From the NCBI GenBank assembly GCA_963575655.1, contig CAUYTY010000133.1, positions 1-45,615 on the forward strand: a DNA stretch of 45,615 nt, written 5' to 3'. Below the pieces are notes generated by a model. That model searched no databases and was not told where the DNA came from. It saw only the letters and a program-made list of their open reading frames with translations. The DNA comes from Gammaproteobacteria bacterium (lineage in GTDB: Bacteria; Pseudomonadota; Gammaproteobacteria; CAIRSR01). Numbering within the stretch: position 1 is the stretch's first letter; every line of letters starts with the position of its first letter. This document shows positions 7,303 to 16,211 of the stretch, in pieces. Position numbers and translations under genes: made by a program.

Positions 7303-8817
7303 ATGAATAACGAGAATTTCGACCTACACCGCTTCCAACAATTATTAGAGATTCAGCGCCGCTTGAGTGGCGAACGTAATATCAGTCATTTGTCTCAATT
7401 AGTCATGCAAGAGGTAGCGGAGCTACTCGACGCAGATCGAAGTTCTTTGTTTCTATTTGATTGGGACATTATGCAATTGCGGGCCTGTTTTGCGGAGGGG
7501 GTGGCGGCAGAATCCCTGGTGGTACCGTTACGCATGGGGATTGTCGGCAGCTCAACGATTATTCGCAGCACCATTAATGTTACGAATGCCTATTCCCACC
7601 CCTACTTCAACCCCGAAATTGATACAACCTCTGGTTTCAAGACTAACAGTTTGTTGGCTACACCTCTCCAAACTTCGGATGGACGGGTGGTGGGTGGTCT
7701 GGAATTGATTAATAAAGCGACGGGATGTTTTACCGATGCTGATGAACGTCTGGCAGAAGCAACAGCGCGGGTTTTGGCAGAATTGGCAAGCATTGACCAA
7801 TTAACACCAACCATCGCACAACACGAAACGATACTACTCCGAGAACGCATCGATTACGACCGCGCTGCGGTATTCATCTTGGAAGAAACCGCAGGACAAT
7901 TGACGGCCATATACGCCGATGGGATCGAACCCAGCCAACTTACCCTCCACCTGCGGCTCGGAATTGCCGGTCAGGTTGCTGTAACTAGGCAGCCTTTACT
8001 AATCCCAGACGTGAGTGTGGATAACCGTTTCAATAGTTCCTTTGACAATCTCACGGGTTATCGTACCCGAAGCATTCTATGCGTGCCACTACTCAATCTC
8101 GCCGGTGAAACCCTCGGTGTTGTTCAGGCGATTAATCGCAGGAGCGGTCCTTTTACTGAGTTTGACCTACAGACACTGTCTAGTGTGGCTGGCATTATTT
8201 CCATCAGCATCGAAAATGCTATGCAGATCCAGGAGCACGAGCAACAATTCCACAGCCTTTTGGAAACCTTGGCAGCCTCTATCGACGCAAAAGATACTTT
8301 AACTGCCGGCCATTCGCGTCGGGTGTCTGAGATTGCTACTGGAATTGCTCGTATCTTCGATTATCCTGATGCGGATCTGGACGTATTGCGCGTCGCGGCG
8401 TTGCTACACGATTATGGAAAGATCGGTATCGACGACCAGGTGCTCAAAAAAGCCGGTCGCCTTACCGAAGACGAATACCAACACATCAAGAAACATGCAG
8501 AATTGACTTTTGATATCCTCGAACGGATCCGCTTCGCTCGAAAGTATAATAATGTTCCACTCATTGCCGCATCTCATCACGAATGTCTGGATGGTTCCGG
8601 TTATCCGCGCGGACTCAATGCTCTTCAAATCCCTTTCATGTCAAAGATCCTAGCCGTGGCCGATGTCTTCGAGGCATTAACGGCAGATCGTCATTATCGT
8701 CCAGGGATGAGTGTAACCAGGTCGCTAGAAATTTTGGATCAGGGCGTTGGCACTAAATTCGACAGTCATGTCATAGCTGCCCTGAGACGCTATCTAGAGA
8801 AAAACGCAGCTTTTTGA
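7303..8817 (+). CDS. GAF-GAF-HD-GYP cyclic-di-GMP phosphodiesterase-like protein
   Basis: A predicted cytoplasmic c-di-GMP hydrolase controlled by two small-ligand (GAF) domains. GAF1 covers about residues 10-160 and GAF2 about 165-310. The HD-GYP domain begins near HSRRVSEIATGIARIF, with the HD dyad at H369-D370 (LLHDYGKIGI), a distal HHECLDGSGYPRG with GYP at 433-435, and AVADVFEALTADRHYRP. All signature residues are present, so it should be catalytically competent. The frame opens at 7276, but ATG 7303 has GAGGAG 6-11 nt upstream and is the better start. No receiver domain is present. The hybrid kinase gene follows 248 bp downstream on the same strand. Confidence 0.94.
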   Translation: MNNENFDLHRFQQLLEIQRRLSGERNISHLSQLVMQEVAELLDADRSSLFLFDWDIMQLRACFAEGVAAESLVVPLRMGIVGSSTIIRSTINVTNAYSHPYFNPEIDTTSGFKTNSLLATPLQTSDGRVVGGLELINKATGCFTDADERLAEATARVLAELASIDQLTPTIAQHETILLRERIDYDRAAVFILEETAGQLTAIYADGIEPSQLTLHLRLGIAGQVAVTRQPLLIPDVSVDNRFNSSFDNLTGYRTRSILCVPLLNLAGETLGVVQAINRRSGPFTEFDLQTLSSVAGIISISIENAMQIQEHEQQFHSLLETLAASIDAKDTLTAGHSRRVSEIATGIARIFDYPDADLDVLRVAALLHDYGKIGIDDQVLKKAGRLTEDEYQHIKKHAELTFDILERIRFARKYNNVPLIAASHHECLDGSGYPRGLNALQIPFMSKILAVADVFEALTADRHYRPGMSVTRSLEILDQGVGTKFDSHVIAALRRYLEKNAAF

Positions 8818-9065
8818 TCGCAGTTTTGGTCATTGTTTCATCATCCCACGCAGAATGATAAGGCCGAAAACCCACCCCCTCAATTACAGTGATTTATGGA
8901 ACAACGGGCCATCAGCCCTTTGGCGGTAACCTTGTATCCCTGGAGCGTTGCCCCAGGCTGATATGAAATCGCGCCGTTGGCACTACCTGGACAGTTACTA
9001 ATGAACACTAACGAAAGATCGTTGTATCCACGGTTGATGCAAATCGTACGCAAGGTGCATTAACA

Positions 9066-12000
9066 ATGCGTACCATTGCTGCCAAACTCACCCGCATCTA
9101 TCTGGTCGTTGCTATTTCGGTAATTTTTACCACCGGATTAATCTCGCTGCTGTATCTCTATCACCATACCCGCTCTATCACCCACGAAAACCTCAAGACT
9201 CAAGCAGCGGCTCTGGCGGGCAATCTCGAATCCGCCGTGGCCTTCGGCGATACCAATTTTGCCCAGCAGACCTTAAATTCCCTGAAACACTATCCAGAAG
9301 TGCTTCTAGCAGTAGTGCGCCTGCCCGATGGACATCTGTTAGCCAAATACACAACCCCTAACGATACGAAAGATAATAATTCCCTCTGGCCCCTTTTGGA
9401 GCGTAGTGAATTTATATCAGGCGATAAACATGGCGTCACCCAGGCGATTGCACACGAAGGAGAGATATCCGCTCATCTGATACTCATTGCCAGCCTGAGA
9501 AATCTCAACAGGGAGGCTTTGCTGATCTTTGTCGCAAGCATGGCAATTGGCTCCCTACTCCTCTTGATCAGCTACGCAATGTTCTGGCGCATGAGTCGGG
9601 CGATTACCCACCCGATCGAGATGCTCACCGCAGTAATGCGTACCATCGAACGGGTTGGCGACCATTACCAAAAAACGACCATCGTCAGCGACGACGAGAT
9701 CGGAGAACTCGCCATTGCCCTAGATAATATGCGCCACAACATCCGGCAACGCACCACAGAACTCCTGATCAATCAAGAGAAATTAGCTCTGGTAGAACGA
9801 CAACAGGCCGTAATCGAGGCCACCACCCGAGCCAAAGACCTTTTCTTGGCCAATATGAGCCATGAAATTCGTACCCCGATGAACGCCATCATTGGATTGA
9901 ACGATCTGGCGCTTAAACAAGAGCTTCCGCCCAAAGTTCGAGATTATTTGATCAAGATACACTCGGCATCACACTCCTTACTCCGTATCATCAATGATAT
10001 TCTTGATTTTTCGAAAATTGAATCGGGACAATTGATATTGGAACAGGAGTCTTTTCATCTGAGCGATCTCTTTGAGCATCTATCTGATCTGTTGCGCAAC
10101 CAGGCCGCCGAGAAAAATATTGAATTAATAATGGCGATTGCCCAGGATTGTCCCATATCATTGTTTGGGGATGCGTTGCGACTCGAACAAATTCTGCTCA
10201 ACCTGATCAGTAATGCCATCAAGTTTACGGAACAAGGAATCGTTTATGTACAGGCAAGATCGATCCCAAGAGAACCAGCCACCCGTAACAAATCAAACGG
10301 GGTTTTAGAGTCTAATGATGACAGGCCTGCTCAACGCGTTATGTTGGAATTTACGGTGCAGGATAGCGGCATTGGTTTATCGTCAGAGCAGATCAACAAA
10401 CTGTTTCATCCCTTTGTCCAAGCGGATGACTCCACAACCCGCAGATATGGTGGCACGGGATTGGGTCTTTCGATATGCAAACGTTTGGTCGGATTGATGG
10501 GCGGACAAATAGGAGTGGAAAGCAATTTGGGGAAGGGTTCGATATTCCACTTCACCATCGTTTGTGAACAGCGTCCAGATTTGAGACGGGAAATACCACT
10601 TCCCCCCGAATCATTGCGGGGACTGAAAGTATTGGTCGCAGATGATAATGAAGTCGCCCGAGAGATTTTCGACTCGATGCTGAGAAAGTTCACCTTTGCA
10701 CCCACCTTGGTTGCTTCCGGCGATGAGGCGGTAATTGCCCTCGAAAATGCCATGGCGAATGGATCACCCTATCCACTGGTATGTCTGGATTATCGGATGC
10801 CGGGGATGAACGGAATTGAGACTGCGCAAAAGATTCTGGATATCACTACCCGGCGTACCTCCATTAGTCCATTGCCAAAAATAATTCTCTTGAGCGCCTT
10901 TTGCCGGGAGGAATTTCCAGTCGCCCAACTTAACCTGGCGGGTATCTCGGTTTTTCTTAGAAAACCGATTAATTGCTCTTACCTATTTGACAGCATCATG
11001 AAATTATTTGGCCAGCAGGTGGCCAAACTCTATCGTAGTAGAGAAGAACAGACCGATTATACCGAAATCAGCAATCGAATCGGCGGTGCCCGTATCCTGC
11101 TGGTCGAGGATACCCCAATCAACCAACAGGTAGCCCAGGAGTTATTAGCCGGGGTGGGGATCCTCGTCGATATGGCTAATAACGGCGCCGAGGCGGTACA
11201 AATGGTTCAGAAGGGCAGTTATGACGCTGTCCTAATGGATATCCAGATGCCAATTATGGACGGACATGAGGCAGTGCGAGTCATCCGCAGGGACCCCCGT
11301 TTTGCGCAATTACCCATTATTGCCATGACCGCACATGCCTTGACCAGTGATCGTGAAAAGTCGCTGACAGCCGGTATGAATGACCACATTGTCAAACCCA
11401 TTGACCCGGATCGGTTATTCTCACTGTTGATAACTTATATCAAGCCGGGTGACCGAGCATCTATCGATAGGAAATCTTTACGGCAACTCTCCCCCTCCTC
11501 CCATGAGGAGACAGCGGCGTTGGAAAAGATTCCAGGGTTTGATCTGAAATCCGCTTTACACCGGGTTATGGGCAATCAGGCATTGCTCGTGAAATTATTG
11601 GTCGACTTCAAACAAGATTATGATAATTCCGCCAAGGACGTACGAAAATGTCTCACCCAAGGCGAACCAGAACGCGGTAGACGTATCGTTCACCAAATCA
11701 AGGGACTCACCGGAAATATTGGGGCACGCACCGTACACGCGGCAGCGCGAACCTTAGAATTGGCGATTGAACAGCGGCATGAAAACGATTGGCCGGTATT
11801 GGTGGATACCTTCGAGTCGACACTCGAGGAGTTTCTGGTTGCCATCACCGACATACAATCCATTATTCACAAGACAGACATGGGTGTAACCTCCAATAGC
11901 GGGCCTGATAGTGTGGGGACTTTGGACAATGAAACCATTAAACCCGCGCTGCTTGAATTGGCTGCTCATCTCAGAAAATTCAGCATTAGTGCGCACTCCG

Positions 12001-12146
12001 CCTTTAATGCCATCAAGCCATTTCTCCTGCAAGCCGGGTTTCACCAAGAGGTCGAACAGATGACCAAGCAAATTAATCGGTTTAGGTTTAATGAGGCACT
12101 CTCTTCTCTGGAAGCGATCTCAGAGAAATTTGGCATCTTTCTATAA
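9066..12146 (+). CDS. Hybrid sensor histidine kinase (HAMP-HisKA-HATPase-REC-REC-Hpt)
   Basis: A BarA-like tripartite phosphorelay kinase. TM1 is at about residues 9-30, followed by a periplasmic sensor of about 120 residues, TM2 near 155-177 and HAMP to about 230. HisKA has phospho-His H266 in ANMSHEIRTPMNAI. HATPase_c carries N, G1 and G2 boxes (NLISNAIKFT, DSGIGLS, GGTGLGLSI). Receiver 1 has Asp575 in CLDYRMPGMNG. Receiver 2 has LLVEDTPINQQ and Asp725 in VLMDIQMPIMDG. The Hpt domain has His876 in RIVHQIKGLTGN. A C-terminal tail of about 90 residues follows. AAGGTG precedes the ATG. A truncated response regulator starts 13 bp after the stop, so the pair was probably an operon. The sensed signal is unknown. 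Confidence 0.95.
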   Translation: MRTIAAKLTRIYLVVAISVIFTTGLISLLYLYHHTRSITHENLKTQAAALAGNLESAVAFGDTNFAQQTLNSLKHYPEVLLAVVRLPDGHLLAKYTTPNDTKDNNSLWPLLERSEFISGDKHGVTQAIAHEGEISAHLILIASLRNLNREALLIFVASMAIGSLLLLISYAMFWRMSRAITHPIEMLTAVMRTIERVGDHYQKTTIVSDDEIGELAIALDNMRHNIRQRTTELLINQEKLALVERQQAVIEATTRAKDLFLANMSHEIRTPMNAIIGLNDLALKQELPPKVRDYLIKIHSASHSLLRIINDILDFSKIESGQLILEQESFHLSDLFEHLSDLLRNQAAEKNIELIMAIAQDCPISLFGDALRLEQILLNLISNAIKFTEQGIVYVQARSIPREPATRNKSNGVLESNDDRPAQRVMLEFTVQDSGIGLSSEQINKLFHPFVQADDSTTRRYGGTGLGLSICKRLVGLMGGQIGVESNLGKGSIFHFTIVCEQRPDLRREIPLPPESLRGLKVLVADDNEVAREIFDSMLRKFTFAPTLVASGDEAVIALENAMANGSPYPLVCLDYRMPGMNGIETAQKILDITTRRTSISPLPKIILLSAFCREEFPVAQLNLAGISVFLRKPINCSYLFDSIMKLFGQQVAKLYRSREEQTDYTEISNRIGGARILLVEDTPINQQVAQELLAGVGILVDMANNGAEAVQMVQKGSYDAVLMDIQMPIMDGHEAVRVIRRDPRFAQLPIIAMTAHALTSDREKSLTAGMNDHIVKPIDPDRLFSLLITYIKPGDRASIDRKSLRQLSPSSHEETAALEKIPGFDLKSALHRVMGNQALLVKLLVDFKQDYDNSAKDVRKCLTQGEPERGRRIVHQIKGLTGNIGARTVHAAARTLELAIEQRHENDWPVLVDTFESTLEEFLVAITDIQSIIHKTDMGVTSNSGPDSVGTLDNETIKPALLELAAHLRKFSISAHSAFNAIKPFLLQAGFHQEVEQMTKQINRFRFNEALSSLEAISEKFGIFL

Positions 12147-12159
12147 ATGACGAAATGCA

Positions 12160-12312
12160 ATGACCAACGTATCCGCAAGGCAGAAGATATTGATCGCCGA
12201 TGATGCCCCCGGTAATATCCAAATATTGATCGGAATGTTTGCGTCAGAATACAAGATTGCCGTTGCTATACCAATTACAATTAAACGATTCACCGTGTTC
12301 TGGCTTACATGA
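12160..12312 (+). pseudogene. Truncated response regulator receiver domain
   Basis: Reading from ATG 12160, the first 36 residues match the start of a receiver domain: KILIADDAPGNIQIL with the paired acidic residues, then GMFASEYKIAVA. Homology stops at about 12267, where the sequence enters the IS1-like remnant, and the frame closes at 12312. The phospho-acceptor Asp and the rest of the protein are gone. It lies 13 bp behind the hybrid kinase on the same strand and was probably its partner or output regulator, perhaps a receiver-GGDEF or receiver-HD-GYP protein. The output part cannot be known. Confidence 0.8.
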
Positions 12313-12581
12313 GTTAAACGAGCTGTCTGTCGCACTCCACACCCTTCTCGCAAGTGTTCCAGTAAGGACTCCACCTTTTCTTCGGGTAAGCGACTTTGCT
12401 CAAGAACAATTCCCTTTCGTTCCGAAAAATATTTTCTGCACGTACGGCAATAGATACCTAGAATCCGATGAGAATGCCCACTCCACCCATGCCACCGCAA
12501 GTTTTCTTTTTCGCGAATTCGGAAATCAGGACAATCTACGTTGCGACAATAAAATACCTCAATTGGGTGTGCAGCCATCAC
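12268..12581 (-). pseudogene. IS1-like transposase, N-terminal (InsA-like) part only
   Basis: From ATG 12581 (GAGG 9 nt upstream), the protein shows a zinc-finger-like block (FYCRNVDCPD, LRWHGWSGH, YCRTCRKYFSERKG) and a helix-turn-helix (GVRQTARLTHVSQNTVNRL). This is the organisation of InsA and the N-terminus of IS1-like transposases. The frame runs on to 12141, but its last 45 or so residues are read antisense through the truncated receiver gene and are not homologous. The catalytic DDE domain is absent, so this is a remnant, and its junction coincides with the break in the response regulator. Confidence 0.8.
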
Positions 12582-12959
12582 TTTAACCTCAAGTAATTGA
12601 GAATAAAAATACGCACTACGCTCGGTAAAACTGTAACATTACTTTTTGTAACTACGAGAATTATAGGATGTTTCTGTCGTAGCACAGATTAGGTCAACGT
12701 AAGGCGCCACCTAACATTGGGGCTCTTCAGTAGTTGTTGAATTGAATCGCGCACTAACTATGCCAGCCCCCCCGCCAGTCGAGCCGGAAGATTTATTGAG
12801 CAAGTAAGCCAATCAATGAACAGAACCTTATCGGCAATTGGCGACTATTTGGCAAAGGAGTCTCCCGCCACTGGTGGGCAATAACGCAGACAGCAACCTT
12901 GAAGCACAACGGGAAAATATATCGGATGATCATTCATTATTGAACACATCAAAACGAAG
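12582..12959. other. Intergenic region without recognisable genes
   Basis: A+T-rich spacer between the transposase remnant and the chemoreceptor terminator-like hairpin. It contains a GCGCCACCTAAC fragment (about 12701) reminiscent of a family A end. I see no coding signal or tRNA. Confidence 0.5.
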
Positions 12960-13001
12960 AAGGGGTCAGAATAAGAAGTTACTCCCTTATTCTGACCCCT
13001 T
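12960..13001 (-). terminator. Stem-loop after the first chemoreceptor gene
   Basis: The perfect 16-bp arms AAGGGGTCAGAATAAG and CTTATTCTGACCCCTT surround a loop of about 10 nt, 18 bp beyond the stop codon of the chemoreceptor gene on the minus strand. No clear U-tract follows. It could be a terminator, an mRNA 3'-end stabiliser or a remnant of a dispersed palindrome. Confidence 0.5.
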
Positions 13002-13018
13002 GACCACGGAGAACCGTC

Positions 13019-15967
13019 TCAGAATTCCTCGAAATCATCAGAAATATTAGAGGCTTTTGTCTTTATTCTCACCGCTCCACGAGTTATTGGACGTGCTCCC
13101 ACTTTCCGTGCTGACGGGGCGGGTGGTTGGATAACATGACGCGTTGCGTGGGTCATCGTCTGATGGGCCAATACCTCTGCGGTGCGAGATTCCGCGATCT
13201 GGAAGAAGCTAACCAAATCTTGAAGCTGTGTCACCTGCGCTCCCAATTCTTCAGCGGTGGCGGCCAATTCCTCAGAGGAGCTGGCATTGGTTTGGGTAAG
13301 TTGAGAAAGTTGACCCATCGCACTATTAATCTGGGCAACACCGCCGGATTGTTCCTTGGACGCGGCCGCAATCTCCTGGACCAGGTCTGAGGTCGTGGTA
13401 ATGGCTGGGACAATCTCTCCTAACAGGCCACCGGCCTTCTCCGCGAGGTGTACGCTGCTAGTCGACAGTTCACCGATCTCATGGGCCGCCACCTGACTAC
13501 GCTCTGCGAGCTTACGCACCTCAGCAGCTACCACCGCAAATCCCCTACCATATTCTCCCGCACGCGCTGCCTCGATTGCGGCATTGAGGGCGAGCAGATT
13601 GGTCTGATAGGCAATATCATCAATGATGACAATCTTGCTGGCGATCTGTTTCATAGCAGAAACAGTTTCAATCACTGCACTCCCTCCCTCACGGGCCTCA
13701 GTGGCAGCCTGTATCGCCCGGGTATTAGTAACCTTGGCATTGTCGGCGTTCTGAGCAATCGAGGCGCTCATTTGTTCTACCGCAGCGCTAGTTTCTTCAA
13801 CACTGGCCGCCTGCTCACTGGTGGATTGACTTAGGGATTGGGCCGCTGCCTCGACCTGAGCCGCAGCATTGGCCAATTCACCACTGGTGTGGCGAACCTC
13901 TCTGATGGTATGGGCAAGTTGGGTCACGGTATTGTTGACCGAGTCGCGCAACTGACCCAACATTCCTTGATATTGATCGGCAATGTTCTGGTCCAAATTG
14001 CCATTTTCCACAGCAGCCATCACCCGAATTACTTCAGTAATGGGAACCACGACCGCATCCAGGGTAGCGTTGAATCCTTCCACGATTCGTCGGTAATCAC
14101 CCTGATGATGCGTAGCATTAGCACGAACCGTCAACCGCCCCTCTGCCCCAGCCTGAGTTAGAACGCGTGCATCCTCGATGAGGGCATGAATGGCAACGCC
14201 AGCCGCATTAAGACTCTCGCGGATGGCATCAAATTCTCCTGGCCAGGGTTCTTTCATTGCCTCCGGGATATCACCGCAGCCAATACGTCCCGCTGCGTTA
14301 CGGACTTCACCAACTACCTGCGAAAGCTTGGCGGTAGTATTATTAACTACATCCTTGAAATCCTTAAGTTGGCCTTGGTAATCACCCTTAACCTTCTTGC
14401 TCAGATTCCCCTTCTCCATCTCGGTGAGCACTGCAACGGCCTCATTTACCGGGAGAATAATCCCGTCGAGGGTTTTATTAACACCGGCCACCAATTGCTT
14501 CCATCCCCCTTGAAATAGATCAGCATTGGCGCGTTTATTGAGTTCCCCATCCGCAGCAGCCTTGATGATGAAGTCTGTCTGCGTAAGCAGATCCCCCATC
14601 ACCTTGATCATATTATTGAGGTTCTTCTTGATGGTGTCGAATTCCCCCGGCCAAGTCTCCGACACCGGTTCGGAGATTTCTCCGCGACAGATACCATCCA
14701 TGATCTGTTGGAGTGGGCGAAGGGGAGCAACAATAATTCTGGCAATGAACAATGAGAGGAATGTCCCAACCAAAAGGATAACTCCGCTTATACCAGCAGC
14801 CAGGTTAGCATTCCAACGAGCAGTAGCACTGACCTCTTTGGACGTATTATCCATGTCCGTAGAAGTTTCCTTGGTAATGCTATCGATAATGGGTTCGATA
14901 AGGTGGGCGGCCTCCCGCATCTTGGTCGTAATCTCAGCAATTTCTTTGTCCTTGGTCACTAGAGCCGTAAAGGCTGATTGATATTGCTTGGCAGCCTCGA
15001 TCAACACACCTTTGTCGCCCGAGGAAATAGCGGAGGTGGTAATTTCCTGTCGGATGCTATCTAGCTCCCTAGTAACCTTGGCGACATATTTTTCATCCTT
15101 ACGCAGCAGATAGTCTTTCTCGTCCTTGCGAATATTGAGATACAGCCCGGACAGTCTGGGGACATAGTTGGCTTTGAGAGTGTCCTCAATGTCGTGGGCA
15201 ATATCGCGAAAACTATCAGTGGTCACCATGATCTTGTCCTGAATTTGTTTTACAGAGTCCTTGAAATTAATCAGATATTGATTTACCTTGGCGCCAAGCT
15301 CCTTTTTTAGTTCATCAGGCAGGGTGGATTCGGTAACGTGACCGACAAATTGCTTAGTTTGTTTCTCTAAGAGTTCAGCGTACTTTGTGTCTTTTCTTAG
15401 TTGATAATCCTTTTCCGCCCGTCGCATTTCAAGTAGATCAACATAGATTTCATTCGTATCGTAGTGATTGATTAGTTGTTCTATGTTGTGGGCACTTTCA
15501 CGGAATTTTCCCTGAAGGCCGGAATTGTGATTGAGTCCATTTTCCGTCTCGTACTTTGCCAGTTCAAGAAAGGCAGTTAGATAGCTATCTGCATATCTCA
15601 TGATCTCGCCATCAATGCGAGCGCTGTCGAGATCATGGTAATCCTGGGCTACCTTAAGCATCGTCCTAGCGTTTTTCAGGAGAGACCCGATATTCTCTTT
15701 GACCAGGTCGACATGCTGTTGATCCTTGTGCAGCAGAAAGTCCTTCTCCGCACGTCGTGCCTGCAACATTAGAATATGTAAATACGCCGCACTAGACTTT
15801 TCCACCTCGACTCGGTCTAGAATTTCTTCCTGAAAGGTGGTCAGAGATTTTATCAGCGTCGTATGGTACTGCCCAACCACTCCCAGAAATAAAATACCCA
15901 CCAACCCAAACCCAACACTAATCTTAGTACTGGTTTTTAGGTCACGAAAACTGTTAGCAAAATTCAT
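13019..15967 (-). CDS. Methyl-accepting chemotaxis protein with triple helical sensor repeat and HAMP array
   Basis: A transmembrane chemoreceptor of about 982 residues. TM1 is at about 17-36 and TM2 at about 391-412. The periplasmic sensor (about 40-385) holds three copies of a helical module. Each opens with RRAEKDFLL-type text (residues 73, 184 and 282) and closes with FRESAHNIE-type text (about 158, 256 and 353), as in helical bimodular (HBM) sensors. An array of several HAMP-like units follows, recognisable by recurring WPGEFD...LN and VNxTLDxxxxP segments. The MA signalling domain contains [20 protein letters not shown] at its hairpin tip. The C-terminus is DFEEF. GAGG is 9 nt before ATG 15967, preferred over ATG 15973. 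It is transcribed behind a paralogous receptor. Confidence 0.95.
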   Translation of the reverse strand: MNFANSFRDLKTSTKISVGFGLVGILFLGVVGQYHTTLIKSLTTFQEEILDRVEVEKSSAAYLHILMLQARRAEKDFLLHKDQQHVDLVKENIGSLLKNARTMLKVAQDYHDLDSARIDGEIMRYADSYLTAFLELAKYETENGLNHNSGLQGKFRESAHNIEQLINHYDTNEIYVDLLEMRRAEKDYQLRKDTKYAELLEKQTKQFVGHVTESTLPDELKKELGAKVNQYLINFKDSVKQIQDKIMVTTDSFRDIAHDIEDTLKANYVPRLSGLYLNIRKDEKDYLLRKDEKYVAKVTRELDSIRQEITTSAISSGDKGVLIEAAKQYQSAFTALVTKDKEIAEITTKMREAAHLIEPIIDSITKETSTDMDNTSKEVSATARWNANLAAGISGVILLVGTFLSLFIARIIVAPLRPLQQIMDGICRGEISEPVSETWPGEFDTIKKNLNNMIKVMGDLLTQTDFIIKAAADGELNKRANADLFQGGWKQLVAGVNKTLDGIILPVNEAVAVLTEMEKGNLSKKVKGDYQGQLKDFKDVVNNTTAKLSQVVGEVRNAAGRIGCGDIPEAMKEPWPGEFDAIRESLNAAGVAIHALIEDARVLTQAGAEGRLTVRANATHHQGDYRRIVEGFNATLDAVVVPITEVIRVMAAVENGNLDQNIADQYQGMLGQLRDSVNNTVTQLAHTIREVRHTSGELANAAAQVEAAAQSLSQSTSEQAASVEETSAAVEQMSASIAQNADNAKVTNTRAIQAATEAREGGSAVIETVSAMKQIASKIVIIDDIAYQTNLLALNAAIEAARAGEYGRGFAVVAAEVRKLAERSQVAAHEIGELSTSSVHLAEKAGGLLGEIVPAITTTSDLVQEIAAASKEQSGGVAQINSAMGQLSQLTQTNASSSEELAATAEELGAQVTQLQDLVSFFQIAESRTAEVLAHQTMTHATRHVIQPPAPSARKVGARPITRGAVRIKTKASNISDDFEEF

Positions 15968-15999
15968 CAGCATTATCCTCTACGATTACAGGTTGTGGT

Positions 16000-16090
16000 C
16001 TAGTGTCTGATCGGAAACTGTCCTGATTTTGCAACCCATAGAGTTGCAAAACATGAAAATAGGATTTTCGGTTAGACACTAGGTAGCAAT
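16000..16090. repeat. Family C imperfect inverted repeat
   Basis: CTAGTGTCTGATCGGAAA (16000-16017) is mirrored by TTTTCGGTTAGACACTAG (to 16082), with ttgcaac/gttgcaa inside. The right half, gagttgcaaaacatgaaaat and onward to ggtagcaat, is similar to 33839-33887. It abuts a family A element starting at 16100. Confidence 0.65.
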
Positions 16091-16099
16091 TTTTATTAA

Positions 16100-16190
16100 T
16101 TAACCCAGGTTGCTAGCTATGCGGTGAGAAACAAAAAAGCCCCCCGAGATAGGGGAGAAAAGCGCGCTAGATAGCAACCTAGATCAATTA
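16100..16190. repeat. Family A element, diverged full copy
   Basis: Left end TTAACCCAGGTTGCTAGCTA, then gcggtgagaaacaaaaaagc, a GC-rich core and gagaaaagcgcgctagatag. The right end, tagcaacctagatcaatta, is a degraded inverse. Same layout as 39577-39670, but with more mutations in both ends. It sits between the two chemoreceptor genes. Confidence 0.75.
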
Positions 16191-16211
16191 CCACATCACC
16201 ATTCGAGATTG

